Origin: Staphylospora marina
GTDB taxonomy: Bacteria; Bacillota; Bacilli; Thermoactinomycetales; Thermoactinomycetaceae
DNA length: 64,000 nucleotides
Direction of reading: 5' to 3'
Assembly (NCBI RefSeq): GCF_003856495.1
Contig: NZ_CP034118.1
Coordinates: 2,082,182-2,146,181, forward strand
The notes below the pieces were generated by a model, which was not told the origin of the DNA, made no database searches, and worked only from the letters and a program-made list of their open reading frames with translations. This document shows, one piece after another, positions 49,536-62,853 of this stretch (the stretch's first letter is position 1; each line of letters begins with the position of its first letter). The translations under genes were made by a program, and so were the position numbers.

Positions 49536-50891
49536 TCATCCGATGAGCGGTTTCTCTTCCGGATATCTGAAAGGTTGATGTCCCTGTTTTTGCGCGATTG
49601 CATAGGCAATGGTGACCGGGCCGAGACGTCCGACAAACATGCCGACAATGAGGATGATTTTCCCCAAAGGAGACAAAAGAGGCGTAAGCCCCATGGACAA
49701 TCCGACGGTGCAAAAGGCCGATACGGTTTCAAACAGGGCGGTGAGCAAGTCCGCATGTTCCGTCACCGTCAGCAGCATGGTCATCAGGATCACCAAGGCA
49801 CCGGCCATCACCGTCACCGTGAGCGCCTTGTACACCAAGTCGGCGGGAATCTGCCTTCTGAATGCCTGCACATGTTTCCGTCCCCGCAACATGGTCCAGA
49901 CCGCCAACAGAATGATGGCCAGGGTGGTGGTTTTGATGCCTCCGCCCATCGAACCGGGAGACGCTCCCACAAACATCAGCATGACGGTGAAGAATTGAGT
50001 GGCTTCATTCATGCCGCCGACATCCAGCGTACTGAACCCTCCCGATCTGGGGGCGATCGCGTGGAACCCGGATGCGTACAGTTTTTCCCCGAAGGGGAGG
50101 GATCCCAACGTGGCCGGGTTTTCCCACTCCATCAGCAAAATCACCAGCATCCCGAGCGGAATGAGAATGGCGGTGACCGTCAGCACGATTTTCGAGTGCA
50201 GGCTGAGCATCCGGGTTTTATTCCAGTCGAAGAGTTCAAGGAGGACGATGAATCCGATTCCCCCCAAAATGATCAACACGCCGACCGTCAGATTGACGAC
50301 CGGGTCGGCGGCGTAATGGGACAGGCTGACGAAAGGACCTTGCCGTTCCCCGAACAGATCAAACCCGGCGTTGGTAAACGCGGAAACCGTGTGAAAAAGG
50401 GCATAATACAATCCGTCCTTCCATCCCCATTCCGGGATGAACCGGCTGCTCAAAAGCACAAAACCGACGGCTTCGATCAACAGGGTCATGGAGATCACCA
50501 TCACCATCAGGCGGACCACACCCTGCACATCCACTTTTTTGAACGATTCCTGAAGGATCAACCGTTCGCGAAATCCGATTTTCTTCCCGATCAAATAAGA
50601 AAAAAAGGTGGCGAATGTCATGAAGCCGAGGCCGCCGATTTGGATCAGGAAGAGGATGACCATTTCCCCGAACCTGTTGAACGTCGTTCCCGGATCGACC
50701 ACCGCCAGACCCGTGACGCAAACCGCGCTGGTTGCCATGAACAAAGCATCGATGAACGGCAGAGCGGTTCCGCTTTCCGTGCTGATCGGCAAACTCAGCA
50801 GAACGGCACCCGCCAGGATGGTGACCGCAAAACCGATCACCAGCACCCGGGGAGGAGAAAGCTGCCTGAAAGATCTTGATTGATTCACCAT
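49536..50891 (-). CDS. ktrB: Potassium uptake protein KtrB/KtrD (TrkH family)
   Basis: 451 residues with four pore repeats. Selectivity-filter-like loops are visible: TSAVCVTGLAVVDPG, TVSAFTNAGFDLFG, APRSGGFSTLDVGG and TVSAFCTVGLSMGL. It is the membrane pore of a Na+-dependent K+ uptake system. The regulatory partner KtrA/KtrC is not adjacent, an arrangement also seen for B. subtilis ktrD. It diverges from mnmA. Confidence 0.9.
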   Translation of the reverse strand: MVNQSRSFRQLSPPRVLVIGFAVTILAGAVLLSLPISTESGTALPFIDALFMATSAVCVTGLAVVDPGTTFNRFGEMVILFLIQIGGLGFMTFATFFSYLIGKKIGFRERLILQESFKKVDVQGVVRLMVMVISMTLLIEAVGFVLLSSRFIPEWGWKDGLYYALFHTVSAFTNAGFDLFGERQGPFVSLSHYAADPVVNLTVGVLIILGGIGFIVLLELFDWNKTRMLSLHSKIVLTVTAILIPLGMLVILLMEWENPATLGSLPFGEKLYASGFHAIAPRSGGFSTLDVGGMNEATQFFTVMLMFVGASPGSMGGGIKTTTLAIILLAVWTMLRGRKHVQAFRRQIPADLVYKALTVTVMAGALVILMTMLLTVTEHADLLTALFETVSAFCTVGLSMGLTPLLSPLGKIILIVGMFVGRLGPVTIAYAIAQKQGHQPFRYPEEKPLIG

Positions 50892-50896
50892 GTTGA

Positions 50897-52096
<1,200 letters not shown>

Positions 52097-52102
52097 CGCA
52101 AC

Positions 52103-52148
52103 ATCCGGCAGCCCCGGGACAACACCCGGAGGTTGCCGGATTTTTTCG
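52103..52148 (+). terminator. Intrinsic terminator of mnmA
   Basis: ATCCGGCA/TGCCGGAT outer stem with inner CCGGG/CCCGG, then TTTTT. Confidence 0.8.
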
Positions 52149-52267
52149 TCCCGAATTTCGATGCTGAAATATTACCAAAAGAAAAACGGGACTTTAGCCC
52201 ACTATTCAAAAATTGGCAAATCGAGTAGCATAAAAACGAGCTTTTCGGCATAAAAGGGGGATTCGCA

Positions 52268-53593
52268 TTGAGAAATACATACAAACCAACCGGTTCCGAT
52301 GCGGAAAAAGAAGAATGTTCCGCATTTGAACACGGTTTGGTCATCAAGCGCAAAGCCATCGGTTTCATCGGTGCCGGGGTGGCTTGTTCCGTACTGTCTT
52401 TCGGCGTATTCCTCCTGAATTCTCCCGGAAAAAGGGATCCCCATCTCACCGCATGGGGTCCGGCCGAGGCCCCGGGCAGTGAAACGGCGCTGCAGGAGCG
52501 ATTCCGGCAATTCGGCAACAAAACGGTCCATGCCGAAAGGCAAGGTGAAACGATCGGGAGCACGCCCGACGAACCACTGCCTCTTCCTTCGGAACACGGG
52601 GGCGTGACCAAACCCGTTCCCGCACAGACCGAACCCCGAAATTGGCAATCGGCGACGGACAGCGAGCTCATCCGGTATTGGCTGTCTTCCGCCAAAGTAT
52701 CCCCGACGGATGACTCGCGGGATTCCGACAGGCTGGCCGATTCCATGGTCTCCTATCGTCAGGTGCAAATCGCCGGTTATCGGATGGAAGCGGACGGAAA
52801 TGTACGGATTCTGAATGAGGAGTTTCATCGGACCTTTCCGGCCAAAGCCCGTGCCAAGAACCCCGGAATTCGCGTGATTGCCTCCATTTTGACCCCTTCA
52901 GATGCCGACTGGTCGGATTTTATGTCAAATAAACAGAAAGTTCAATACTCAGCATTCGAAAATCTTGCTCAATTCGCTGAAAAACATGGTTTCCAAGGCC
53001 TCAACCTGGAGATTCCCCAACTGCAGGCGGACTCCCGGGATGAACTCGCCACGTTCGTGGAACAGCTGGCAGATGCCTTGCACAAAAAGGGAGTTCGACT
53101 TTCCGTCTCATTCAAGCCGCATTTGTTCCAGCTTGACGGGAACCCGGACCCCGATTCGGCAGCCGCCCTCAAGCGGATCGGTCAGGCCGCCGACGAAGTG
53201 ACCTTGATTCAGGAGCGACCGGATCTGCAAAAACGGCCGGGCCCCATCTCCCCGCTTGCCTGGACCGAGCAGGTGATGAACCGCCTCACCACGCTGGTTC
53301 CGGCGCACAAAGCGTTTGCGGAATACAGGAAAGATGCCGCCCATTGGTCGAACAACACATTGGTCTCCCGCACCTTGAGCGATTTGCTGGAAATCCTCGA
53401 AGCTCTCACGGGCATTTCCCTTCGCGATGAAAACGGAGAACTTCACGCATCTTTCTCCATCGCCGGCTATCCCCAGGTCATCTATGCCCAGGATCTCCGC
53501 AGCATGAAGTACAAAATGAAGCAACTCCGGGAGAAACATGAAAAGCTGGGGGGAGTGTTCATCGAGTTGTCAAGCGATGACGAATCTTCGTGA
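52268..53593 (+). CDS. Membrane-anchored GH18-like protein with degenerate active site
   Basis: 441 residues: a cytoplasmic N-terminus, one membrane segment (about 30-50, IGFIGAGVACSVLSFGVFLL), a Pro-rich linker, and a C-terminal TIM-barrel resembling the glycoside hydrolase 18 domain of spore YaaH/YdhD-type proteins. Where GH18 enzymes carry DxxDxDxE, this has FQGLNLEIPQLQ, so the catalytic acid pattern is lost or shifted. It may bind rather than cut glycan. The start is TTG 52268 after AAGGGGG. The leader is noticeably AT-rich. Confidence 0.6.
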   Translation: MRNTYKPTGSDAEKEECSAFEHGLVIKRKAIGFIGAGVACSVLSFGVFLLNSPGKRDPHLTAWGPAEAPGSETALQERFRQFGNKTVHAERQGETIGSTPDEPLPLPSEHGGVTKPVPAQTEPRNWQSATDSELIRYWLSSAKVSPTDDSRDSDRLADSMVSYRQVQIAGYRMEADGNVRILNEEFHRTFPAKARAKNPGIRVIASILTPSDADWSDFMSNKQKVQYSAFENLAQFAEKHGFQGLNLEIPQLQADSRDELATFVEQLADALHKKGVRLSVSFKPHLFQLDGNPDPDSAAALKRIGQAADEVTLIQERPDLQKRPGPISPLAWTEQVMNRLTTLVPAHKAFAEYRKDAAHWSNNTLVSRTLSDLLEILEALTGISLRDENGELHASFSIAGYPQVIYAQDLRSMKYKMKQLREKHEKLGGVFIELSSDDESS

Positions 53594-53680
53594 GAAGAGC
53601 CAACCCATTCACAACCATGGATCGGCAACCCATGCCTTGATCATCGAGCGTTCTTCAGAGGGGCGAAAAATGGAGGAAAT

Positions 53681-53716
53681 GAAAAAAACAGCTGAGTGGT
53701 TTCAGCTGTTTTTCTG
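53681..53716. terminator. Terminator of the tRNA operon and of the GH18-like gene
   Basis: AAAAACAGCTGA/TCAGCTGTTTTT stem, A and T runs on both sides. Confidence 0.8.
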
Positions 53717-53722
53717 TGTGAA

Positions 53723-53799
<77 letters not shown>

Positions 53800-53804
53800 G
53801 TGAC

Positions 53805-53891
53805 TGGTGCGGACGAAGGGACTTGAACCCCCACGGTATTGCTACCACAAGAACCTGAATCTTGCGCGTCTGCCAATTCCGCCACGTCCGC
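53805..53891 (-). tRNA. tRNA-Leu (CAG), copy 1
   Basis: 87 nt with CCA and the long variable arm of a class II tRNA. Acceptor GCGGACG/CGTCCGC, anticodon loop TTCAGGT (CAG). Confidence 0.95.
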
Positions 53892-53977
53892 AAGTGAGTT
53901 TTCAATTGAGACAATCGATATTATATCGACTGTGGCATGAGTTTGTCAAGAAAATTTTTCGGACCGCTTCGCCATCA

Positions 53978-54054
<77 letters not shown>

Positions 54055-54119
54055 ATGCAGCGAAGGGTCCCTTTGACATTGAGAACACTTCCGGAACTGA
54101 CCGGAAGTGCACGAAAAAA

Positions 54120-54196
54120 TGGCGTGCCCTGGAAGATTCGAACTCCCAACCTTCTGATCCGTAGTCAGATGCTCTATCCAGTTGAGCTAAGGGCAC
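54120..54196 (-). tRNA. tRNA-Arg (ACG), copy 3
   Basis: 77 nt with CCA. Several compensated changes against copies 1 and 2 (acceptor GTGCCCT/AGGGCAC), so it still folds; anticodon ACG. Confidence 0.93.
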
Positions 54197-54201
54197 AAGA
54201 A

Positions 54202-54288
54202 TGGTGCGGACGAAGGGACTTGAACCCCCACGGTATTGCTACCACAAGAACCTGAATCTTGCGCGTCTGCCAATTCCGCCACGTCCGC
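54202..54288 (-). tRNA. tRNA-Leu (CAG), copy 2
   Basis: 87 nt with CCA; appears identical to copy 1. Confidence 0.95.
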
Positions 54289-54302
54289 AGGCAATGAATG
54301 AT

Positions 54303-54376
<74 letters not shown>

Positions 54377-54436
54377 GTATTCATGAATGAATCCGCGGAA
54401 CTCACCGCAGACTACACTCCGAGGAGGAGGATCTTC

Positions 54437-54853
54437 ATGATTACGATCCAGTCAACCATCGAAGGAATGCAACTCCGTTATGGTGACTTGAAGCGCATCC
54501 TTTCAACCGAATCCTTCCAGCTGGGCGGCGGATATGAGTATGACCACGGATACATGGATCGACCGCTCGACCTGGAAAACGAACACGGTCACCACTATTA
54601 TCTCCGCATTCCCGTCCGGACCATCAGCGGCGAGCTGGAATCCGAGGAAGCCGTCGTTGAGTTGGGAACTCCCTTCTTGATCCGGCATGAGTTCGTCACG
54701 GGAAATGATCCCACGGGAGATATCGGATTGGTGAGTGCAGTGGTCAATCAGTTCAGCAAACCCATCCCCGTTGACCAAGACCAAATCGACCCGCAATGGA
54801 TCGACCGTGCACGAAGTGTGATCGCATCGGTTGAAAAGAAGCTGAAAAGTTGA
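54437..54853 (+). CDS. YugN-like family protein
   Basis: 138 residues matching the YugN-like pattern: an N-terminal STIEGMQLRYGDLKRILS, GYEYDHGYMDRPLDLENEHG, YYLRIPVRTISGELESEEAV and a C-terminal FSKPIPVDQDQIDPQWI. Bacillus YugN is a small conserved protein of unknown function. AGGAGGAGG precedes ATG 54437. It lies inside the tRNA run on the opposite strand, between tRNA-Cys and tRNA-Trp, so the tRNA transcript is antisense to it. Confidence 0.85.
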   Translation: MITIQSTIEGMQLRYGDLKRILSTESFQLGGGYEYDHGYMDRPLDLENEHGHHYYLRIPVRTISGELESEEAVVELGTPFLIRHEFVTGNDPTGDIGLVSAVVNQFSKPIPVDQDQIDPQWIDRARSVIASVEKKLKS

Positions 54854-54860
54854 AGAGAAA

Positions 54861-54934
54861 TGGCAGGGGCGGTAGGAATCGAACCCACACTGGAGGTTTT
54901 GGAGACCTCTGTTCTGCCATTAAACTACGCCCCT
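54861..54934 (-). tRNA. tRNA-Trp (CCA)
   Basis: 74 nt with encoded CCA end. Acceptor AGGGGCG/CGCCCCT, anticodon loop TCTCCAAA (CCA). Confidence 0.95.
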
Positions 54935-54943
54935 ACGTTCAAA

Positions 54944-55019
54944 TGGTGCTGGTGAGAGGACTTGAACCCCCAACCTACTGATTACAAGTCAGTTGCTCTA
55001 CCGATTGAGCTACACCAGC
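54944..55019 (-). tRNA. tRNA-Thr (TGT)
   Basis: 76 nt with CCA. Acceptor GCTGGTG/CACCAGC, anticodon loop CTTGTAA (TGT). Confidence 0.95.
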
Positions 55020-55032
55020 GCAAGGGTTGAAA

Positions 55033-55108
<76 letters not shown>

Positions 55109-55171
55109 ACGTTTTTGATCCCCATCGGCATCACAGACAAAAAACTTCTGCATCCGACAGAAGTGAGAATG

Positions 55172-55266
55172 TGGCGGAGAGAGAGGGATTCGAACCCTCG
55201 AGACGAGGTTTAGCCCCGTCTACACGATTTCCAGTCGTGCTCCTTCGACCACTCGGACATCTCTCC
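55172..55266 (-). tRNA. tRNA-Ser (GGA)
   Basis: 95 nt with CCA and a long variable arm. Acceptor GGAGAGA/TCTCTCC, anticodon loop CTGGAAA (GGA). First gene of the operon. Confidence 0.95.
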
Positions 55267-55357
55267 GCGTTCCACCTTGCAGTTGGATCGTCAGTCTGTC
55301 TGCGATGTCTGGTGCTCAACTTCCTTTGATTTTTGCCGTGTTCAACTGACAAGTTTT

Positions 55358-55386
55358 ATAATACACACCTTTCCCCTCCATGTCAA
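55358..55386 (-). promoter_or_regulatory. Promoter of the tRNA operon
   Basis: Consensus -35 TTGACA (55386-55381), 17-bp spacer, -10 TATTAT (55363-55358), about 90 bp before tRNA-Ser. Confidence 0.75.
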
Positions 55387-55878
55387 CAGCCAAAATCAAT
55401 GATTGTTTATTCTGAAATCTGTTCCATCCGCTCTTTTTTCAAGCTTATCATATGATATCATTTGCTTATTGGCTCCTTTTGTCCCGAAAAAAATTTTTCC
55501 GGTTCCCGGCGAACTCCAGCCACGTCAGTCATTGTCATGATTGCCTTTCCACCGGTTCGTCAAGCTCCGGGATGCCGGACGCGCGACCCGCAAACATCAC
55601 GCGACTTTGTGCATTCGCTCTCCCCGTTTCCGTCCGGCCGATGAGAATCCGGACTGGCCGGATGTTCCGCGGACGCTCGACGATGTCACATCGCATCAAG
55701 ACCCGTTCTTTTTCCCGTCTGTGTCGATCACCGCTCCGACGAAAACCCGTTTCGGAAACGAAGGGTTCCTCGGGGCTATTAATTGTCTGAATTGAATTTG
55801 TTTTATCTTTTTCGAGAACCTTCCATTCTTGGATCCGTATTTACTACATGAACAGATATTGGTTCTCGGAGGAACAGC
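55387..55878. other. Intergenic region ahead of the Tat-exported protein, no recognised gene
   Basis: About 490 bp. Plus-strand frames (up to 112 codons, 55452-55790) lack SD sites and protein-like composition. The last 100 bp are AT-rich and probably hold the promoter of the gene at 55879. It may include decayed coding sequence, but I cannot name any. Confidence 0.4.
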
Positions 55879-57558
55879 ATGAACAGACGGGAATTTTTGA
55901 AAAAGGCGTCCATCTTTACCATCGGAGCGGCCGGTTTCGCGTTGACCGGCCTGAACAAACTGCCGTTGATCCACGCCATTTCCCGAAAACTGCACCATAC
56001 CAACACCGTCACTCCCGTTCCCCATTTCGATCCCAAAAAGGCCCGGCGCTGGCTGCTGACTTTGATTTTCGAAGGAGAAGTTCCGGAACGAATCCAGGTG
56101 TATCTGTTGTCCAAACAGGAAAAGATCCTGGGCACGAGCTCCCTGATGTTGTTGGCCGCTCAGCAAAAGATCCGGAAGATGGGAAACGGAAGATTTATGG
56201 TGAAACTGTCGGTATCGCCGGAGTCGGTGGAACCGGACTTCATCCATACCCGGGTCTGGACGTCCAATCTCGTTCGGCTTTTGGCTTCTTCCCTGGAACC
56301 GGACCCTGACGTACCGTCTCCCGAATATCTGCCGGACATCGCCGGATATCCCGCGCGGATCTCCTTGGCTCCCGGTGAGATGCTGGAATTGAAAGTGCAT
56401 ACCCATCAACCTGTGTATCATGTGGAATTCATCCGCCACGGAGCCGAAGAGAAGGTGATTCACACCGTCCGAAACCTTCCGGGAATGAAGCAAGCCGTTC
56501 CCCCGTATGCATACCGGAACGGGGCACGCTGGAAGACCACGCTTCGATTTCCGATTCCGAAAACCTGGTCGACGGGGCTGTACAGCTGCCGCCTGACCGA
56601 CGGTACGGGCAAAGAGTTTTACGCTCCGTTCATCCTGAAATCCATCGACGAATCCATCCCCAGAGAGCGCAGATTGGCCGTTCTTTCGTCCACCAACACC
56701 TGGTGCGCCTACAACACCTGGGGAGGGGCATCCCTGTACGGATATCGGCTGAACGAAGAGATCCGCCCGAAACACGCGCAAATGGTCAGCTTGGACCGAC
56801 CGGTCATCGAAGCCACTCCCATGGGCGAGCCCAACCATCTGACCAATGCGGAAAAATTGACGCTGGCCTGGTTGGAAACTCATAACATCCCTTACACGTT
56901 GATCTGTGATTCGGATCTGCATGAAGATCCTGGCATTCTTGATCAATTCGGAACTCTGTTGATCAACACGCACGGCGAATACTGGACTCCGGTGATGCGG
57001 AATGCCTTGCTCAAGTTCCTTGATCGCGGAGGAAACCTGATGACGCTCGCCGGCAATTCGATTTATTGGAAAACCATCATTCAGGATCACCATGTGGAGG
57101 TCTGCAAAATCTCGACTCACCACACCCTCACCGGAGAACCCGGCGGCCTGTGGAGAGACGTCGGCCAACCGGAATCATCGGTGTTGGGCGTGCAATACAC
57201 CACGGCCGGCTACATGACGTTCCATCCTTATGAAGTGAAAGAGCCGGATCACTGGGTGTTTGCAGGAACGGATCTGAAAAAAGGAAGTTTGTTCGGAGAA
57301 AAAGGGCTCAATCGCTGGGGACCCGGAGCTTCGGGACTGGAAACGGACAAAATGACGTCTGTCACACCGAAAAACGCCGTCTTGTTGGCCAAGGGAACCA
57401 ATCCGGACAACGGCGGCGCCGATATGATCTATTACGATCATCCGGGAGGAGGAGGGGTGTTTTCAACGGGATCCGTGGCCTACACCAGCAGTCTCACCGT
57501 CGACCCGATCGTGAGCCAAATCACCCGGAATGTCATCCGGCGGTTTACCGGACATTGA
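55879..57558 (+). CDS. Tat-exported N,N-dimethylformamidase large-subunit-like protein
   Basis: 559 residues. A twin-arginine signal (MNRREFLKKASIFTIGAAGF) suggests export in folded form. The body resembles the beta subunit of N,N-dimethylformamidase: SSTNTWCAYNTWGGASLYGY, SLDRPVIEATP, then TLLINTHGEYWTPVMRNALL and FLDRGGNLMTLAGNSIYWK, a glutamine-amidotransferase-like fold. The known enzyme needs a small alpha subunit, not present here, and is cytoplasmic, so the substrate is probably different. GGAGGAACAGC precedes ATG 55879. Confidence 0.75.
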   Translation: MNRREFLKKASIFTIGAAGFALTGLNKLPLIHAISRKLHHTNTVTPVPHFDPKKARRWLLTLIFEGEVPERIQVYLLSKQEKILGTSSLMLLAAQQKIRKMGNGRFMVKLSVSPESVEPDFIHTRVWTSNLVRLLASSLEPDPDVPSPEYLPDIAGYPARISLAPGEMLELKVHTHQPVYHVEFIRHGAEEKVIHTVRNLPGMKQAVPPYAYRNGARWKTTLRFPIPKTWSTGLYSCRLTDGTGKEFYAPFILKSIDESIPRERRLAVLSSTNTWCAYNTWGGASLYGYRLNEEIRPKHAQMVSLDRPVIEATPMGEPNHLTNAEKLTLAWLETHNIPYTLICDSDLHEDPGILDQFGTLLINTHGEYWTPVMRNALLKFLDRGGNLMTLAGNSIYWKTIIQDHHVEVCKISTHHTLTGEPGGLWRDVGQPESSVLGVQYTTAGYMTFHPYEVKEPDHWVFAGTDLKKGSLFGEKGLNRWGPGASGLETDKMTSVTPKNAVLLAKGTNPDNGGADMIYYDHPGGGGVFSTGSVAYTSSLTVDPIVSQITRNVIRRFTGH

Positions 57559-57668
57559 TGACTCATCCGGATCAGTCCCAACCATGAAACCTTGGAACGA
57601 AGACTTTCGACATGGATCGTGCCGTTTGGGGGCGTGTGAACCGGCATATCCGGAGATGTTTCCGTTTC

Positions 57669-57720
57669 CAAACCGGGCGCAGAAGGCAAACGGCCATACG
57701 GCGTCCGGTTTTCTCTGTTT
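57669..57720 (+). terminator. Terminator of the Tat-exported protein gene
   Basis: AAACCGGGCGC/GCGTCCGGTTT stem followed by TCTCTGTTT. Confidence 0.55.
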
Positions 57721-57766
57721 CAGATTTTTGGATTCTTTTCGCAGAAGGTTCCGCAAAAAAGAAGAG

Positions 57767-57831
57767 CAAAAAAAGAGCTTCCGAAATACGCCGGCTTTTC
57801 ACGGAAGGCGCCGGTTTCTTCGGAAAGCTCC
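57767..57831 (-). terminator. Terminator of the 23S-5S rRNA operon
   Basis: GAGCTTTCCGAA/TTTCGGAAGCTC outer stem with inner CCGGCG/CGCCGG, followed on the minus strand by TTTTTTTGC. Confidence 0.8.
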
Positions 57832-57849
57832 CCTGGACATGAAAAAACC

Positions 57850-57967
<118 letters not shown>

Positions 57968-58007
57968 GGTTTGATCAGGTTTTGTTGTCCTCCCTTCGGG
58001 AGGCCAC

Positions 58008-58060
58008 ACACCCTGAAAATGAGTATGGAGTGTAAAGCAAGCGTGATGTGGAAGAGAAGA
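58008..58060 (-). repeat. 3' arm of the 23S rRNA processing stalk
   Basis: This arm (e.g. TGAAAATGAGTATGGAGTG on the plus strand) is complementary, over about 50 nt with few mismatches, to the sequence before the 23S 5' end (61013-61073). Confidence 0.7.
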
Positions 58061-58064
58061 AGTG

Positions 58065-61002
<2,938 letters not shown>

Positions 61003-61012
61003 TTCAAGCTGC

Positions 61013-61073
61013 TCGGTTCTCTTCCGGTGTTATCGCGACTTGGCTTTACATTCCATATCCCATTTTCAAGGTG
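61013..61073 (-). repeat. 5' arm of the 23S rRNA processing stalk
   Basis: On the minus strand CACCTTGAAAATG...GGAAGAGAA pairs with the 3' flank at 58008-58060. This is the expected RNase III-type processing stem around mature 23S rRNA. Confidence 0.7.
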
Positions 61074-61118
61074 CGTGTGCGTTTCTTTCGCATCGCCGTT
61101 TTCGCGGCGACGAAAATT

Positions 61119-61147
61119 AATTTAGCACAGACCGGGAAAACACGCAA
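61119..61147 (-). promoter_or_regulatory. Promoter of the 23S-5S operon
   Basis: -35 TTGCGT (61147-61142), 17-bp spacer, -10 TAAATT (61124-61119), with an AT-rich UP-like stretch upstream (TTTTTTTTATTTT-type sequence near 61155-61172). Transcription would start about 110 nt before the 23S 5' end. Confidence 0.65.
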
Positions 61148-61368
61148 GGGGTTTTATAAAATTTTTTTTGCGGAACATCAATCCGGCCGGAAAAAGCCAC
61201 AGTCTTCAAAAACGAACGCCGAAACGGCGGAAAAACCGGAAACGGATGATGAACGATCCGACCGATCAGGAAACTTTGTCCAATCGGGCAATTGCTTCAT
61301 GAATGATCCCCCGGAAGACACCATAACAAGGAGGAAATGCGCCAAACATCCCGACAGGAGAACCCAAA
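61148..61368. other. Intergenic region upstream of the rRNA promoter
   Basis: No gene supported. An 18-codon frame after AAGGAGGAA (ATG 61337) and a 45-codon frame at 61369 that runs into the VOC gene on the other strand have SD-like sequences, but look like chance. There is no trace of 16S or tRNA sequence. Confidence 0.4.
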
Positions 61369-61415
61369 TGAAAAAAACTTCCCCGGTCCGTGACCCGGGC
61401 CGAGCGGATCCGGGG
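61369..61415 (-). terminator. Terminator of the SDR-queA-VOC operon
   Basis: CCCCGG-TCCG...CGGA-TCCGGGG stem at 61381-61415, followed on the minus strand by AAGTTTTTTTC. Confidence 0.65.
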
Positions 61416-61456
61416 AGAGAAATCCGTGCCATCGAACGTTTCCGGAGCCCTTTCCA

Positions 61457-61807
61457 TCACCTTTCGGTGCAAAGAAGCTCAATCCATTCTCCGTCCGGTC
61501 CCTGAAGAAACGCGAGGATCCATCCGTTTTCGAGCGCCCGCGGTCCTTCCCTCAGGACGGCTCCCGCACGGACCAGCCGCTTTGCATCCCCCTCCACGTC
61601 AGCGGTTGCAAACGCCAGATGGAAAGAATCGGAAGGAGGTCGATCCGCCGGGCTTACCAGCTCCAGTCTGACATCGTCCCGTTCCAAGAAAACGATTGTC
61701 TCCCCGCCGAGCGTCCATCTGCCCGCTTCCCTGAACCCCAGCGCTTCCCGGTAAAACCGCACGGAACGTTCCGGGTCACGAACCGCAATTCCCGCATGAT
61801 GGAACAT
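61457..61807 (-). CDS. VOC-fold (glyoxalase/bleomycin resistance) protein
   Basis: 116 residues, one beta-alpha-beta-beta-beta double unit. [20 protein letters not shown] holds the first metal ligand His; the central [14 protein letters not shown] and C-terminal [13 protein letters not shown] (Glu ligand) follow. It is similar to small methylmalonyl-CoA epimerase/glyoxalase-type proteins; substrate unknown. 14 bp after the queA-like gene in the same operon. Confidence 0.85.
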   Translation of the reverse strand: MFHHAGIAVRDPERSVRFYREALGFREAGRWTLGGETIVFLERDDVRLELVSPADRPPSDSFHLAFATADVEGDAKRLVRAGAVLREGPRALENGWILAFLQGPDGEWIELLCTER

Positions 61808-61821
61808 GGCCTTCTCCTCCT

Positions 61822-62853
61822 TCAGAGAATCAGATGCACATCACCGAATTCGTGCCAGAGATACTCCTCCCTGAGAGCTTCTTCATACATTCGCTTCAGG
61901 ACGGAAGGCTCGGCAAAACCGGTCAGCAGGTCGAGGTGGGAAGCTTCCGGTTCGTGAAATCCGGTGATCAGTCCGTCCACCACCCTCGGAGGTCGGGAAC
62001 GGCTGATGTGCAAACAGGTGATTCCTTTCCTCTCGGCCAGCATGCCGTCCGAACCTGCGGCACTTTCCAGCGCACGAACGACGGTGGTGCCCACCGCGAT
62101 GACGCGACCTCCTTCATTCCGGGTGTGATGGATGCGTTCCGCCGCTTCCCGGGGAATGAAATAGGGTTCGCAATTTTGTCCGGGAGAAGGGGGCCCGGAA
62201 ACGCCCGGCCAATCGCTGAGACCGGTGTGCAGGGTCACGAACGCGTACCCGATTCCTCGCCGCTTCAAGCCAAGCAACATCTCCCACGTAAACGGCCTTC
62301 CGGCCGAAGCGGGTTCGACAGAGCCCGGCACGGTGGAAAACACGTTCTGATAATCATGAAGCGGCCACGGTTTTCCGACATATTCATAGCGCACCGGTTC
62401 GCCCGCTTGGTGCAAGGCCGCAATGAGCTCCGGCCCCGACAGGGAAAAGCGGAGCTTCACAAGCGGAGGAGAAGCGGCTTTGTGCACCTCCGCCTCCAAC
62501 TCCCGCAAGATGCGAATCCGGTCCCCCGGCCGGGGCTCCCCTCCGAGGATCAGCGCTTCCCAACGGCAGGAATCCAGCCGGTGTGCGAGGCGGATCTCCA
62601 CTTTTTTGATCCGGTTCGGATGTCGAATCCATTCACCGGTCAATACGGCCGGAACCGTTCGGCTGTTGTTCAGGACAAGCAAATCTCCCGGTTTCAGAAA
62701 ATCCCCCAACCGATCGAACCGGGTATGCACACAGTGACCGGTCACGCGGTCCGACACCATGAGCCGCACGCGATCGCGCCGGATCCCCCTCCGTTCGGGA
62801 GGGGCCGCGGCATTCAGATGAGCCGGCAATTCGAAGGAAATGGGAGCGCCCAT
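61822..62853 (-). CDS. QueA-like S-adenosylmethionine:tRNA ribosyltransferase-isomerase (divergent)
   Basis: 343 residues. QueA family blocks are present: LKPGDLLVLNNSRTVPAVLT, then HDYQNVFSTVPGSVEPASAG, RPFTWEMLLGLKRRGI, VTLHTGLSDWPGVSG, and GRVIAVGTTVVRALESAAG. QueA makes epoxyqueuosine in tRNA. This copy is divergent in the N-terminal region and is not next to tgt or ruvB, so it may be a second, specialised paralogue. ATG 62853 overlaps the SDR stop (TGATG); GGAGGG is upstream. Confidence 0.8.
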   Translation of the reverse strand: MGAPISFELPAHLNAAAPPERRGIRRDRVRLMVSDRVTGHCVHTRFDRLGDFLKPGDLLVLNNSRTVPAVLTGEWIRHPNRIKKVEIRLAHRLDSCRWEALILGGEPRPGDRIRILRELEAEVHKAASPPLVKLRFSLSGPELIAALHQAGEPVRYEYVGKPWPLHDYQNVFSTVPGSVEPASAGRPFTWEMLLGLKRRGIGYAFVTLHTGLSDWPGVSGPPSPGQNCEPYFIPREAAERIHHTRNEGGRVIAVGTTVVRALESAAGSDGMLAERKGITCLHISRSRPPRVVDGLITGFHEPEASHLDLLTGFAEPSVLKRMYEEALREEYLWHEFGDVHLIL

